From Larix kaempferi (Eukaryota; Streptophyta; Pinopsida; Pinales; Pinaceae), in assembly GCA_027924585.1 (NCBI GenBank), contig BSBM01001935.1, forward strand, positions 923,167-987,166: DNA of 64,000 nucleotides, read 5' to 3'. Positions 51,066 to 61,472 of this stretch are shown piece after piece. The first letter of the stretch is position 1. Each line of letters opens with the position of its first letter. Position numbers and translations under genes: made by a program. The notes beneath the pieces are model-generated. The model did not search any database and had not been told where the DNA came from. It saw only the letters and a program-made list of their open reading frames with translations.

Positions 51066-53371
51066 TTTGACTTATCCCTGATAGCAACCAAATACAAGTC
51101 ATTATAAAAATGTGCAACATACTGTGAGATTTTAGCAAAGCGCATCACCATTTTAACATGTCAATGAGATAAATAAAATGTGAAACTGCAAGTTGGGAAG
51201 CAAAATACACTATTCCAAATAAGAAATCTAGTTATAGAGACTTGATCCCTTTTAAAGGGACAAGGTTCGGAATGCTCCCTAAAGGAAAGGTATGTCGAGC
51301 GAACAATCTATTCTCGGTCTAGCTCTAGGGGAGAGGGTGTCCTTCATTTTTGGTTCAAATTGTAAATGGCCGGTTAGCTTGGGTTGATATAAATTTAAAA
51401 CGAGCCAGAGATGGCTCTCTGCGTTGATGAATAGGCGAGGGGCTCGGCCGGCCGCCAGGGTTTATTTATCATATTTTGACATGAATCTCTACGGTCATGC
51501 TTAGGATTTAAACGAGGGTAGTGGCTGGTGCATATTCGGGCAGTCACTCTGTGGTTTCGACTGATGGGAATGAGACATTAAAAGCAAAACATAACGACTT
51601 ATGCAGTCAGGGTAGGAATTTGGAAAGATTCCACCCGTCGGAACTGACGGTCTTTACACAATATACAAACGTTTTCACAATTTATTTGTTTTTATATGAC
51701 GGGAAATATGAAATTTAGACCGTATTTGATGGGCAAAGTAGCCCATGACGGGCATTTTTCCCGTGAAAATCCAACCCAGACCAATGCCTATCGTCTTCGA
51801 AAAAAGGACAACCCAACAGTAATCTGACGTGTAGAAGAGACAAAATTGACGGTTAAAAATCCTACCTGGCACCCTAAAGATAGCTGAATGAGGTGGACAC
51901 AGATGTGGATGAGCGAGCTGAGCTGGAGTGGTTGCGCGGCTTTCCATGACGTTTTCCAATTGAAAAATAACAATGTGTTTGGCCCAAAACCCCACCGGTT
52001 ATTTAAATGAAATGGGCACGTGCGGGGTTTAAATGTGGTGGGTGGTGCATTTAAAACGGGCTTTAAATATTTGTACGCCGCGGTCACGTCAAGTGAACTC
52101 GATACGCATGCACGACCGCCACCCGCGGGATGAACTCGTGAACTTCACCCGCCATTGCGGAAGCTCACGCTGAACTCCTTCGGCATTTCGGGAGATATTG
52201 GTGAATCTTTCTGTAATTTTAACGAAGATAAGTGGATCACTTGCAGAATCATTCCGTGAAGCTCCCCGCCGTTTCGGGAGGAATTGGCGAACGACTTCCG
52301 CAAAAAATGAACGTGAACGTCTAAGTCTTTCGGTGGACACAGATGTGGACGATAACGTGAAAGCCTCAGAAATTGCGGGGAAAGCTTTCGCAAATGGCTT
52401 CCGCAGTTTCAAAAGGCTTCCACCAATGCTTCCGTAGAAGGCTCTCGCAAACTTGAGAAATATTTCTAAGTCTCGGCCGAGCTTCGAGAGTGCTTCTGAC
52501 GTTGCGGAAAGCTTTCATAATTAGCTTCCACCGTTTCGGAATGAGCTGGCGAATGGCGCCGCATTTTTAGAATGATAAGTTGAAAGGTTCCTCTGTTTCG
52601 GGAAGATAACCTGAAGGTCTCCGCAAACGGCTTCCGCAATTGCGGAAAGAAAACTCGAACGGTTCCGCGCCTCGATGTTTTGGAATGATAAGTTGAAAGG
52701 TTCCATTGTTTCAGGAAGCAAAACCAAAAGGTTCCGCAAAACTTTCTCGGTGAGGTTTCGGAATGAAAATGCAAAGGTTTCCGCGGTTGTGGAAGGCTTT
52801 GGTGAATGGCTTCCACAACTTCGAGACTTAAATTTTTTTCAAAAAAACTAAGTCACTTAGCGGCCCTGGGGAAGGTTGGCAAATGGCTCCCACAAGATTC
52901 GGGCGGCTTCCTCGAATTCTTCTGCTGTTTTGGGAGGAATTCGACAATAGCTTCCGCAATTTTTTAACCATAACTTCTAAATCTTTTTGGGAGACTTATG
53001 CAAATGGTTCCCGCCATTTCAAGAGAAAAAGATGAATGGGTCCGCGGAGCTTCCTTCTTACATTCCACAAACTTTCAAAAAGTTTCTAAGTCCCTTTTCG
53101 AGAAGCTTATACAAAAGACTCCCGCCGTTTCGGGAGGATAAGTCGAATACTTCTGCAACTGCGGGGCTTTCTCCAATGATTCCGCGATTTTCAGGGAAAC
53201 CTCACGAATCCTATCTTTGGGAATCAAAATTGGAAATTCTTTTAAAGCAATATTTTCAGTTGGGAAACAAAGCAAAATGTGGAAATGGCCTCTTAAGGCA
53301 GCCTTTCTAAAAAATTGGAGGGGGGGCCCCAATATGTACAAAATTTTGGGGGGGATGTTGCTGCAACAACA
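51066..53371 (-). promoter_or_regulatory. Non-coding proximal U3 of the right Tat LTR
   Basis: Counterpart of 37,366-39,670. It contains a perfect 16-bp palindrome TTCCGCAATTGCGGAA at 52,632-52,647 within a degenerate repeat field (about 52,140-52,820). It also has the diverged hairpin at 51,747-51,765. A promoter for the U3 ORF would be expected here, but none can be assigned from sequence. Confidence 0.55.
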
Positions 53372-53969
53372 GAACTTCAGTGGGAATGCCATGAAGGTTT
53401 TGAGGATTGATAATGGCAATGAGTGTGTCAATGAGAATCTGCAGCAGCTCTGTCAAGAGCATGGAATTCAGATGCAACACTCAGTGCCCTACACACCACA
53501 ACAAAATGGTGTTGCAGAGCGCAAAAATAGAGCACTGAAAGAGATGGCAACTTGCATGATGCAAGCAAAGGATTTGTCTCCTAAATGTTGGGCTGAAGCT
53601 ATGAATTGTGTAGCATATGTTCAGAATAGAGCACCACACAAAGCATTGCAAGAAATTACTCTGTTTGAAGTATGGATGGGCCACAAACCCAATGTTCCAC
53701 ATTTCATAATTTTTGGCTCAAGGGCTTGGGCCAGAATTCCACCGGAGAAGAGAAAGGTCTTGCAGCCCCAAAGCAAGGAGCCAATCATGGTTTGGTATGT
53801 AGAGGATTCCAAGGGATACAATCTTTTTGATCCATCCACTCTCAAGATGTTCATCAAAAGAAGTGTCGAATTTGAAGAAGGAGCGTTTTTACAAGCTAGT
53901 GAACAAGGTGATGGGGAATGCACATATCCTCTTCTTGATGATGAAGTAAGTAGTGGGTTCTTCTTCTAA
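53372..53969 (+). pseudogene. Copia-1 integrase, C-terminal part
   Basis: The reading frame continues from the Tat LTR but is copia-like only from about 53,375. It has the second catalytic Asp in RIDNGNECVN (53,409) and the catalytic Glu in PQQNGVAERKNRAL (53,517). The usual post-core segment follows (WAEAMNCVAYVQNR, FIIFGSRAW, YVEDSKGYNLFDPS). The first catalytic Asp and the zinc domain are missing with the lost 5' half. The frame ends at 53,967-53,969; the polyprotein continues in another frame from about 53,953. Confidence 0.88.
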
Positions 53970-55690
53970 TATTTCTGAAGATGATGTTGATATGGAATCT
54001 GATCATGTGTCTCCCTCAAGGCCCAAGTGGGCAGAGAAAACAATACAAGCTGCTGGATTGCTTGTGGGTGATCCCCAAGATGCTAGGAAAACTATATCTC
54101 AATTTCATAATTCCTTTGCATGTGATAATTATGATTTGAGTAATGCATGTTATTTAATGGTTTGATCTGATCCAAAGTCATATTCAGAAGCATATACAAA
54201 CCCATGGTGGCAATCAGCCATGCAAGAAGAAATGAACTCACTCCATGAGAACAAAACTTGGGATTTGGTCTCTCTTCCTCCCAAGAAGAAACTAGTGCAA
54301 TGCAAATGGGTTTATAGAACCAAAGTTGGATATGATGGCTCTGATTAGATGTATAAGGCTAGGTTGGTAGCTAAGGGTTACTCTCAAGTCCAAGGAGTGG
54401 ACTATACAGAGACATTTGCACCGGTGGCAAAGATGGACTCCATAAGACTAGTTTTGGCCATTAGGGCTTCCATGTGATGGGAGGTTCATCACATGGATGT
54501 AAAAAGTGCCTTTCTTCATGGGGATATGAATGAGGAGATATATATGCAGCATACTGATGGTTTGATTTCTGATCATACACTTGTTTGCAGGTTGAACATG
54601 TCACTCTATGGGCTCAAGCAAGCTCCTAGAGCATGGTATGCAAAAATGGACAATTTTCTGCTATCCTTGGGGTTTGAGAGGTGTAAGTCTGATCCAAATG
54701 TGTATATGCAGCAGAATGGTGATTTGATATTGATCATAGTACTGCATGTAGATGAACTTTTGATAATAGGTAGCAGCACCAAATAATTGGGCTGATTAAA
54801 AGCTTCATTACACAGTGCATTTGTAATGACCGATCTAGGCTTGTTGAGACAATTTCTAGGCTTGGAAATTGAGCAAACTATGAATGGAATTTCTGTAACT
54901 CAAGCAAGGTATGCTTCAGATTTGCTGCATAAATTTAATATGGCTAAATGTAAACCAACAAAGTTCCCATTCCTATCTGGAGTTAAGCTAAATGAGTGGG
55001 GTTCTTCTCCATTAGTTGACAGCTCGTTGTATAGGCAGCTTGTTGGAATCTAGCTATATCTTACTCATTCTAGACAAGATTTGTCGTATGCTATTGGGGA
55101 TGTTTCTAGGCACATGCAAGAACCTCATGAGGTTCATTGGAAGGTAGCCAAGAGGATCCTCCATTATGTTCAACGTACTAAGCACTTTGGTATCCTTTAT
55201 GCTGCTGGTTCATCTCTTGAACTAGTAGGATTTACTGATTCTGATTGGGGCTGGTGATTGTATTGATTGGAAATCAACTTTTGGTTATGTTTTTGTGCTT
55301 GCACATGGACCTATTTGCTGGTCAAGCAAGAAACAACATACTATTTCCTTATCTTCAGCTGAGGCCGAGTACAGGGGAGCAGTAAATGTAGCCACACAAT
55401 GTGTTTGGTTGCAAGGTATTCTTGTAGAATTCGGGATTGTCTTTGATTCACCCACTATTCTATGGTGTGATAATCAAAGTAAAATCAAGATTTCTACTGA
55501 TCCAGTTTAGAGGCAAAGGACCAAGCACATATAGATACACATGCATTACATTCGGGGTTTGGTGCATGACCGAACCATAGCATTGCAGTATTGTCCTTCA
55601 AGTGAGCAAACTGCTAATATTTTCACCAAGTGTTTTACCGAGAAGACCTTCACTTAGCTCAGATCTTTGCTTGGGGTGTGTGATGCATGG
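53953..55690 (+). pseudogene. Copia-1 reverse transcriptase and RNase H (broken)
   Basis: The RT core is recognisable from about 54,220 ([66 protein letters not shown]). The catalytic YVDD is replaced by HVDE (54,745-54,756), and in-frame stops occur at 54,163, 54,346 and 54,475 and near 54,784. RNase H is carried in a shifted frame from about 55,295 (KKQHTISLSSAEAEYRGAV, ILWCDNQSKIKI) with more stops near 55,508 and 55,532. The end (DRTIALQYCPSSEQTANIFTK) matches copia-2 closely. Non-functional. Confidence 0.87.
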
Positions 55691-55866
55691 TGATGATTGG
55701 TGTATTCTGATACATGCCACATGTCCATTTTAGAGGGGAGGTTTTATTTCCCATGTGGTTTTCCTCCTTACCTTGGTTACATGGACAAATAAATTTTTAT
55801 GATGTAAAAGGTGACTTGAGCCTAGTTGCCAAGGCCTTATTTTTGATATTTCACTAAGTCTAGCTT

Positions 55867-55875
55867 AAGGGGGGG
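55867..55875 (+). other. Polypurine tract of copia-1
   Basis: AAGGGGGGG immediately before the 3' LTR start TGTTAGAACATT. The same tract precedes the copia-2 3' LTR. Confidence 0.85.
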
Positions 55876-56578
55876 TGTTAGAACATTATTACACCTATGT
55901 ACATTAATCATTTATCAAATGATCTTTAATTAGTACCAAACAGCTTAATAATTGCATCCCCAAGTTGGTTAGTGGGTAAATGGTCATTTAGCTTGAACTA
56001 GTTGGCAATGTGGACAAAACTGAGCATTGTGCCAAGCCAAACTAGCTGTTGGGTGCACCCTCCCAGTCATTTATTTCTTTTTGCATGCCTAGGGTGCTCT
56101 TATCCCTTGTTTTGTGGGATTCTCTTTGACCAAGGGCGCACATGCTCAGAATGTGGACAAACTTACCTCCTTTGCCCATTTTTAGCCAATTCTAGCTGCC
56201 TAACCTCTAACCAATCAGATTCTCCACATGTGTGAGGTCACATGGGCCTGTCCAGTAATTCCCAATGTTCACATAGCAGTTTCAAACCAGTTTGGGATGG
56301 TTTGGGATATTTTGGTCAACCTAGGGGGGTTTGAGCTATTTCTAAGCTAGATCACTATGAACACTCCAGATGGATTCAAATTGTTCCAAATTTGTATAAA
56401 AGGAGTTTCTTAACCTATTTTGAGGTTGGAATATTAATAATATTTATATTATTCACCCATTTCATGTGTTATTGGTCTTCATTTTACAGATTTATGCCTA
56501 TTCTTGTAAATGTGTTGCAATCTTTTCACTAGTGAGGAATCCATAGTAGCTGGGTTCTGCTGTGAATTAGATTTTACA
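55876..56578 (+). repeat. 3' LTR of copia-1 (703 bp)
   Basis: Starts TGTTAGAACATT after the polypurine tract and ends GATTTTACA, where sequence changes abruptly to GA-rich satellite. A TATA box (TATAAAAGG) lies at 56,395-56,403. It shares with the copia-2 LTR the phrases 'tttgggat', 'cctaggggggttgag'-like and 'taaaa.....ttcttaac', so the two are relatives within one family despite low overall identity. Confidence 0.85.
56395..56403 (+). promoter_or_regulatory. TATA box of copia-1 LTR
   Basis: TATAAAAGG, with TTCTTAAC about 7 bp downstream. The same arrangement, with a weaker TAATAAAAA, is seen in copia-2 at 58,840. Confidence 0.6.
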
Positions 56579-57246
56579 GAGAGGGAGGGAAGGAGGGAAT
56601 TTAAAGGAAGGGAGAGGAGAAGGGTGTTGAGAGAGTGGGAGAGGGGGTTAGTAAGGGTTAGGGAGAGATAGAGAGAGGAGGAAGGTCAATGGTAAGGGGA
56701 AGAGTAGGGTGTGTGTGTAAGAGAGAGTGAGAGAATTGAGGGTGTTAGGAATTTGGAGGGGAGAGAGAGGAGTGGGTGTTAAGGGGTTGGATTAGAGAGA
56801 GATGGTTACTATTTAGATGTAGCTGGAGGAGTAGGGTTGATAAAGAGTGAGAGAGGGGGTTAGTAAGGGTTAATGGGGAGAGGATATAGAGAGAGGTGTT
56901 AGAGGTAGGGAGAGGAGTATTCGGTGAATAGAGAGAGAGAGAGAGTGAGGTATTAAAGGTAGGGAGAGGATTTGGGGGTGAGGGGAGAGAGAGAGGGGAG
57001 GGGAGAGAGAGAGGGGGGGGAGGGAGTGAATGAGGGAGGAAGAGGTGTGTTAGAGGTAGGTTGTGGATTATGGGGTGAGAGAGTGAGATAAGGGGTTAGT
57101 AAGTGTTAGAGATAGGGGGAAGAGAGATATAAACAGGGGGTTTATTGGTATGGGGAGGAGTAGGGATGTGTGTGTGTGACAGAGAGAGAGAGAGAGATAA
57201 TAGGGGGAAGGTAGGTTGGGATACAAAGAGGGTTGTTGGGTTTAGG

Positions 57247-57286
<40 letters not shown>

Positions 57287-57462
57287 TTGTTCAGGGGGGG
57301 AGGGTGTGGGTGATTAGAGGAAGGCAGGATGAGGGGGTTTGGTTGGGAGAAATATAAATAGATGGAGGTGGAGGGAGGGGGTAGGGGTTTAGGGAAGACT
57401 ACTGAAGTTGGAGAGAAGGGGGTATAGGGTGGGGAGATAGATAGATAGATATATAGATAGAG

Positions 57463-57502
<40 letters not shown>

Positions 57503-57689
57503 TGGGGTGAGGTGTAGTGAAAGTGAGAGAGATGGGGGGTTAGGGAGAGAGATTGGGGGGTTAGGGATAGTGAGAGAGAGACATGAGGGTGTTAAGGGGT
57601 TGGGGGGAGAGGGGTTTGGGTTAGGTGTAGTTGGAGAAGTAGGAGAAATATAAGGATATAGTGAAAGAGGGGATTAGTAAGGGTTACAG

Positions 57690-57743
<54 letters not shown>

Positions 57744-58319
57744 TGGTTAAAGGTAGGGGGAGGAGTAGAGTGGTAAGAAATTGAGAAAGGGGTTTAGTAA
57801 GGGTTAGGGAGAGATAGTGAGATCGGGAGATTTAGAAGTAAGGGTAGGAGTAGGGGGTGTGTGAGGGAGAGAGAGAATGAAAGATGTTAGGGGGTTGGAG
57901 GGGAGAGAGAGGGGTGGGTGGAAAGGGGTGGCATTAGAGATAGATGGTTGGGTGCTAGATGTAGGTTGAGGAGTAGGGTATAGAAGAGTGATAGAGGCGA
58001 TTAGTAAATGTTATGGGGAGATGAGAGAGAGCGATGGTGAGGAGTAGAGTTTTGAAAAAGTGAGAGAGGGGGTTAGTAAGGGTTAGGGAGAAGTGGGAGA
58101 GAGAGAGAGAAGGAGGGGGGTTAGTTGTTGGGGGAGGAGTATGGATATGTATGTGTGAGAGAGAGAACTGGATGTCGAGCGGGTGTTAGGGCTTGAGAGA
58201 GAGAGAGAGGGTTGTTGGTGTTAGGAATAGGTGGACGAGAGAGATAGATAGATAGAGAGAGAGAGGATGGGGAGCGTTAGTGAGGCTTATGGGGAAGAGG
58301 TGAGAGAGAGGGGGGGGTT
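56579..58319. repeat. Satellite in inverted (purine-rich) orientation
   Basis: Rich in G and A on the + strand. Reverse-complementing gives the same modules as 1-33,962, for example GGGGTTAGTAAGGGTTAGGG with flanking GAGAGTGAGAGAG (near 56,640, 56,855, 57,670, 57,790 and 58,070), the 'actactgaagttggagagaaggggg' box near 57,400 and the 'aatataaatagat' box near 57,350. Microsatellites are (AG)n. Open frames here are Arg/Glu/Gly low complexity and not genes. Confidence 0.9.
57693..57738. repeat. (AG)n microsatellite, ~46 bp
   Basis: Perfect AG run within the inverted satellite, followed by 'gtgggtggttaaaggtaggggg', the complement of the 'cctttaaccacccac' box seen in the CT arrays. Confidence 0.95.
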
Positions 58320-59017
58320 TGTTAGAATAGTAATCCATACTTAGTACCATAGTCCATAACCATAGTCAAATTTTTATTACTCATGTGCTTCATTACACCA
58401 TAGTTTGGACTAGGTGACTTTAGTTGGTCAAATACCCACATTTGAGAGTGTTCACACCCACTTCCAAGCAAACCAGTTCACCCAAACTTCTATTTTGTCC
58501 ACAAGTGTGCCCTCATTAAATGCTGGAGCACTCTCTCTCCTTGATTTGGGGAATTTCTGTTGACTAGGGGCGCTAGGTTGGATTTTGCCCAATTTTGGCT
58601 AGATTTGGAGCATTTATTGCTCCCTTGGTCCTCCCAAACACCTCTACTGGCTCACCCACACCTGCCTTGGCCTCATTTATGACCCAGCATGCTTCAACCA
58701 CCTTCACACCTGAATTCGTGATTGTTTGGGATGATTAGGACTGAGTTGGACCCACCTAGGGGGGATTGAGGCCAATTTGGCAATTTTGACTTGTACACTC
58801 ATCTTGAGCTATCTAATGCTCTTGAATTTCTCATGGATGTAATAAAAACCTGTTCTTAACATTGTCACATGTTAGACAGTCCGTTAATGCAAAGATTAAG
58901 TTCACATTGTGTGTAAAATTGTCTCCTTTTCCAAGCTTTTTCACTGGTTTTGAAAATAATTCGATTTTGTCAGGTTCTCCATAGCTCCTAGATCTTACTA
59001 TGATCAAAATACTCACA
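58320..59017 (+). repeat. 5' LTR of copia-2 (698 bp)
   Basis: Starts TGTTAGAATAGTAATCC and ends ATACTCACA just before TGGTATCAGATCC. The start matches the 3' LTR start at 63,381. A TATA-like TAATAAAAA lies at 58,840-58,848, followed by TTCTTAAC, at the position of the copia-1 TATA box. Confidence 0.9.
58840..58848 (+). promoter_or_regulatory. TATA-like element of copia-2 LTR
   Basis: TAATAAAAA aligned by flanks with the TATAAAAGG of copia-1; identical in the 3' LTR. It could also serve as an AATAAA polyadenylation signal. Confidence 0.4.
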
Positions 59018-59030
59018 TGGTATCAGATCC
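59018..59030 (+). other. Primer-binding site (initiator tRNA-Met type)
   Basis: TGGTATCAGATCC directly follows the 5' LTR. TGGTATCAGA is the usual copia site complementary to the 3' end of initiator tRNA-Met; the bases after it (TCC rather than GC) show slight decay. Confidence 0.88.
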
Positions 59031-59157
59031 ATTATGGATTTAGTGAGTTTCAGGTCAATATTGAGCATTGAACTGCATTCTAGAGAGGATTTCCAGATAC
59101 AAATTGAGTGTTTTTTGCAGGTGTTTCAGTAGTTTTCTCACCATTAACACTGTAGTA

Positions 59158-60116
59158 ATGGAAGCAAACCAGATTTTTCTCACACCCTTCAATTTCTTCG
59201 ATTGGAAGGCTGAAATGGTTATCAAGCTGAGATATAAGGGTCTCTATAGAGTAACCATGGGCACAGAAGTGGAGCCAAACTCTGCTGTGGAGAAAGCAAA
59301 GTACTACAATCGACTTGATGAATCTTATGGATTGCTATGCTTGAGCATTTCGAGGGAACTCTTGTTTCATATAGACAGTTTGACAACCCCCAATGAAGTA
59401 TGGGTGAAGCTAGAATCACTCTTTGGGAAACTGATGAACTGAGAGGCCACCAGCTTGAAAACGAGCTCATTAGCTTGAGCCCAATGCATTTTGAAACCAT
59501 CCAGGAGTTCTTCACTAAGTTCAAGTCCCTAGTGCTTCAACTGCAACAATGTGGAATTGTTAAGAAGGAGGAACAACTGATTCTGTCCATCCTTTCGAAG
59601 CTAGGCCCAGAATTTTATGTATTTGTTAGCACATTTCACTCAGCCAAGATGACCCTTCGAAATTGGCAAATGCCATCACTAGATACCTTCATGGAGTGTC
59701 TCACTCAGGAGCAGGACAAACTAGTTCAGATGGGCACCATAAAATCAAAGGACCAAGCACTGGCAATGGGTGTTTCAAATTCCAACAAAGGCAAGCAGAA
59801 AGCCAATAATTTGAAGCAGCCAGAGAAGAGGAAGTTTGATAAGACCAAGTCTGTAGATGGAGGTTCGAATCTGCCAAAGGAGAAGGACAAGAAGGGAAAG
59901 GAAAAGCCCAAATGCACCTATTGTCATAAGGGATGGCATCTAGAGAGCTCATGCATGAAGAAAACCATTGACTCAATGGCGCAGTTGTTGGAGAAGAACA
60001 ACATCCTAGTCCCTGAGGACGCAAGGAAGAAAGAGAGCACCTCAAATCCCGACAATAAGGAGAAATGTCATGCTTTTGGTAGCAGGTATTTTGAATCCCT
60101 CATCCTTTATCATTGA
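59158..60116 (+). pseudogene. Copia-2 Gag (one frameshift)
   Basis: The likely start is the ATG at 59,158 (MEANQIFLTPFNFFDWKAEM), typical of copia Gag with a conserved Trp early on. An upstream ATG at 59,068 lies in the same open frame but precedes the Gag homology. The first frame runs to about 59,430 (TPNEVWVKLESLFGK). The second frame continues with LENELISLSP, VLQLQQCGIVKKEEQLILSIL and a Lys-rich segment. A CCHC zinc knuckle CTYCHKGWHLESSC (C-x2-C-x4-H-x4-C, 59,913-59,954) lies near the end. Gag packages the RNA and forms the particle. The frameshift near 59,430 prevents a single product. Confidence 0.88.
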
Positions 60117-61430
60117 TTCAGGAGCTTCCAGACATATGGTTTCATCCAGAGAGCTCTTCTCTTCTATGCATTCGAATGGTGGCCTAACAGTTCGAATGGG
60201 GAGATGATTCAGAAATCCAGACCAAGGGGATTGGTAGGATTGACATGGAGCATGGCTATTTTAGTGATGTGCTCTATGTACCTTTATTGGCTGCAAATTT
60301 TCTATCAGTTTATCAAATGACCCATACAGGAGAAGCCAAGAGAGTAACATTTACTTTAGATTTGGTAGAAATCTCAGAAATTTCTTCAAATCAAGTTGTG
60401 GCAGTGGGGTATGCTGATCATGAAGAGAGAATGTACAAATTCTCCAATTTCATTCCAAATTCTAGTGACCATGCTCTTGTCTCTCATGCCAACGAGACAT
60501 CCAAGTTGTGGCATGAAATATTTGGCCACATGAACTACAAATATCTCTAGACATTGCACAAGGACAAGATGGTGGAAGGGCTTCTAGAAATCAAATCTTC
60601 AAATGGTGCATGCATTGGTTGTGTAGTTGGAAAGAATCCTGAGCACAACTATGAGAATGGAATGGAAAGGAGAGCCACTCAACCACTTGGATTGGTACAT
60701 TCAGACCTCATTGGTCCTCTTCCCACTCCATCATATGGTGGATCAAGGTATGTACTCACATTCATAGATGACTACTCTCGATTCTGCTAGGTTTACTTCC
60801 TTAAATTGAAATCAGAAGTGTTTGAGAAATTGAAGATTTGGAAGCCCTTAGTGGAGAATCATAGTGGTCATAAGATAAATATCCTTAGGACTAATAATGG
60901 AAAGGAGTATGTGAATAATAAAATTCAGCATCTTTGTGAGGAATGTGGCATCCAAATGCAACATTCAATCCCCTACACACCTCAACAAAATGGTGTGGCA
61001 GAGAGGAAAAATAGATCTCTCAAAGAGATGGCCACTTGCATGATTGAAGCTAGGGATCTAAGCCCTAAGCTATGGGCTGAAGTCATCAATTGTGTTTCTC
61101 ATATTCAGAACAGATCCTTTCACAAATCAGTCAAAGGAAAAACCCCCTATGAGGCATGGTTTGGCCAAAAATCAAATGTGTCAAATTTCAGAATTTTTGG
61201 GTCTAGAGCATGGACTTAAATTCCATCAGAAAAGAGGAAGGCTTTGGAGCCACAAAGTAGAGAATGTATCATGGTTGGATATGGTGAAGACACAAAGGGA
61301 TACAATCTCTTTGACACATCCACACTCAAACTTTCATTGAGAGAAGTGTGCAATTCGAAGAAGAACCAATTCCTGATTTTGAGCTTGCACTGGGGGAAAG
61401 CTCTTCTACTCCACACCTTAATGAATTAGT
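60095..61430 (+). pseudogene. Copia-2 protease and integrase (broken)
   Basis: The protease active site FIIDSGASRHM (Asp at 60,115) lies one frame off from the end of Gag. The strand FSDVLYVPLLAANFLSV is in a later frame from 60,245. The GAG-pre-integrase zinc region (LWHEIFGHMNYKYL ... CIGCVVGK) is interrupted by a TAG near 60,548. The integrase core has the first Asp in VHSDLIGP (60,704) and the Glu in PQQNGVAERKNRSL (61,001). The second catalytic Asp is changed to Asn in RTNNGKEYV (60,893-60,895). A further stop lies near 60,788 and another after GSRAWT (61,217), then a frameshift near 61,340. Integrase could not act even if translated. Confidence 0.88.
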
Positions 61431-61472
61431 GATGATTCCACTTCTATTTTTTCTGATATTGCTGAAGATGAC

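Larger units (their letters stand above)
33963..53371 (-). mobile_element. Giant Ty3/gypsy LTR retrotransposon, Tat lineage, 3' LTR truncated
   Basis: Two direct repeats of about 5.7 kb (33,963-39,670 and 47,666-53,371) flank a minus-strand gag-pol region. The right repeat continues as LTR to 46,832, where the + strand reads TGTTGTTGCC. On the minus strand this is an LTR end ...GCAACAACA, followed by a primer-binding-type leader and the gag start. The other LTR end is TGTTGTTGC on the minus strand at 53,371, so the two LTR ends form a 9-bp inverted repeat. The intact LTR would be about 6,540 bp, the internal part about 7.16 kb and the whole element about 20 kb. Domain order on the minus strand is Gag, PR, RNase H (archaeal-type), RT, RNase H, INT. 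The left LTR has lost the last ~830 bp (promoter, R, U5). The right end lies inside copia integrase sequence. Similarity between the two LTR copies is about 93-97% in stretches compared by eye. Confidence 0.8.
46832..53371 (-). repeat. Complete 5' LTR of the Tat element, ~6.5 kb, carrying an ORF
   Basis: Minus-strand ends are TGTTGTTGC (53,371) and GCAACAACA (46,832), a 9-bp terminal inverted repeat of TG...CA type. Contents on the minus strand are: non-coding U3 with palindromic repeats (53,371-51,066), the unknown ORF (51,065-47,746), a core promoter (TATAAATA at 47,526-47,533), polyadenylation signals (near 47,443-47,424) and about 0.59 kb of U5. The spacing from TATA box to AATAAA implies a short R of about 80 bp. 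The part from 47,666 to 53,371 is duplicated as the left LTR. Confidence 0.78.
53372..56578 (+). mobile_element. Ty1/copia element 1, 3' half only
   Basis: Begins mid-integrase exactly at the Tat LTR end (53,371) and runs through RT and RNase H to a polypurine tract and a 703-bp 3' LTR. The 5' LTR, gag, protease and first part of integrase are absent from the window. The simplest reading is that the Tat element inserted into integrase and the other half was later lost at the left junction. Internal sequence is clearly related to copia element 2. Confidence 0.85.

Noticed and set aside
33963-53371. Segmental duplication of a host gene instead of LTRs
   Set aside because: The copies are direct repeats placed exactly around a gypsy gag-pol with TG...CA ends and matching terminal inverted repeats; LTRs explain this better, though the rival element model is noted as a finding.
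57145-57357. Open frame in the GA-rich satellite
   Set aside because: Arg/Glu repeat translation of (GA)n; not a gene.
59068-59157. Upstream ATG of copia-2 Gag at 59,068
   Set aside because: The codons before 59,158 lack Gag similarity and lie in the leader just after the primer-binding site; the ATG at 59,158 begins the conserved N-terminus.
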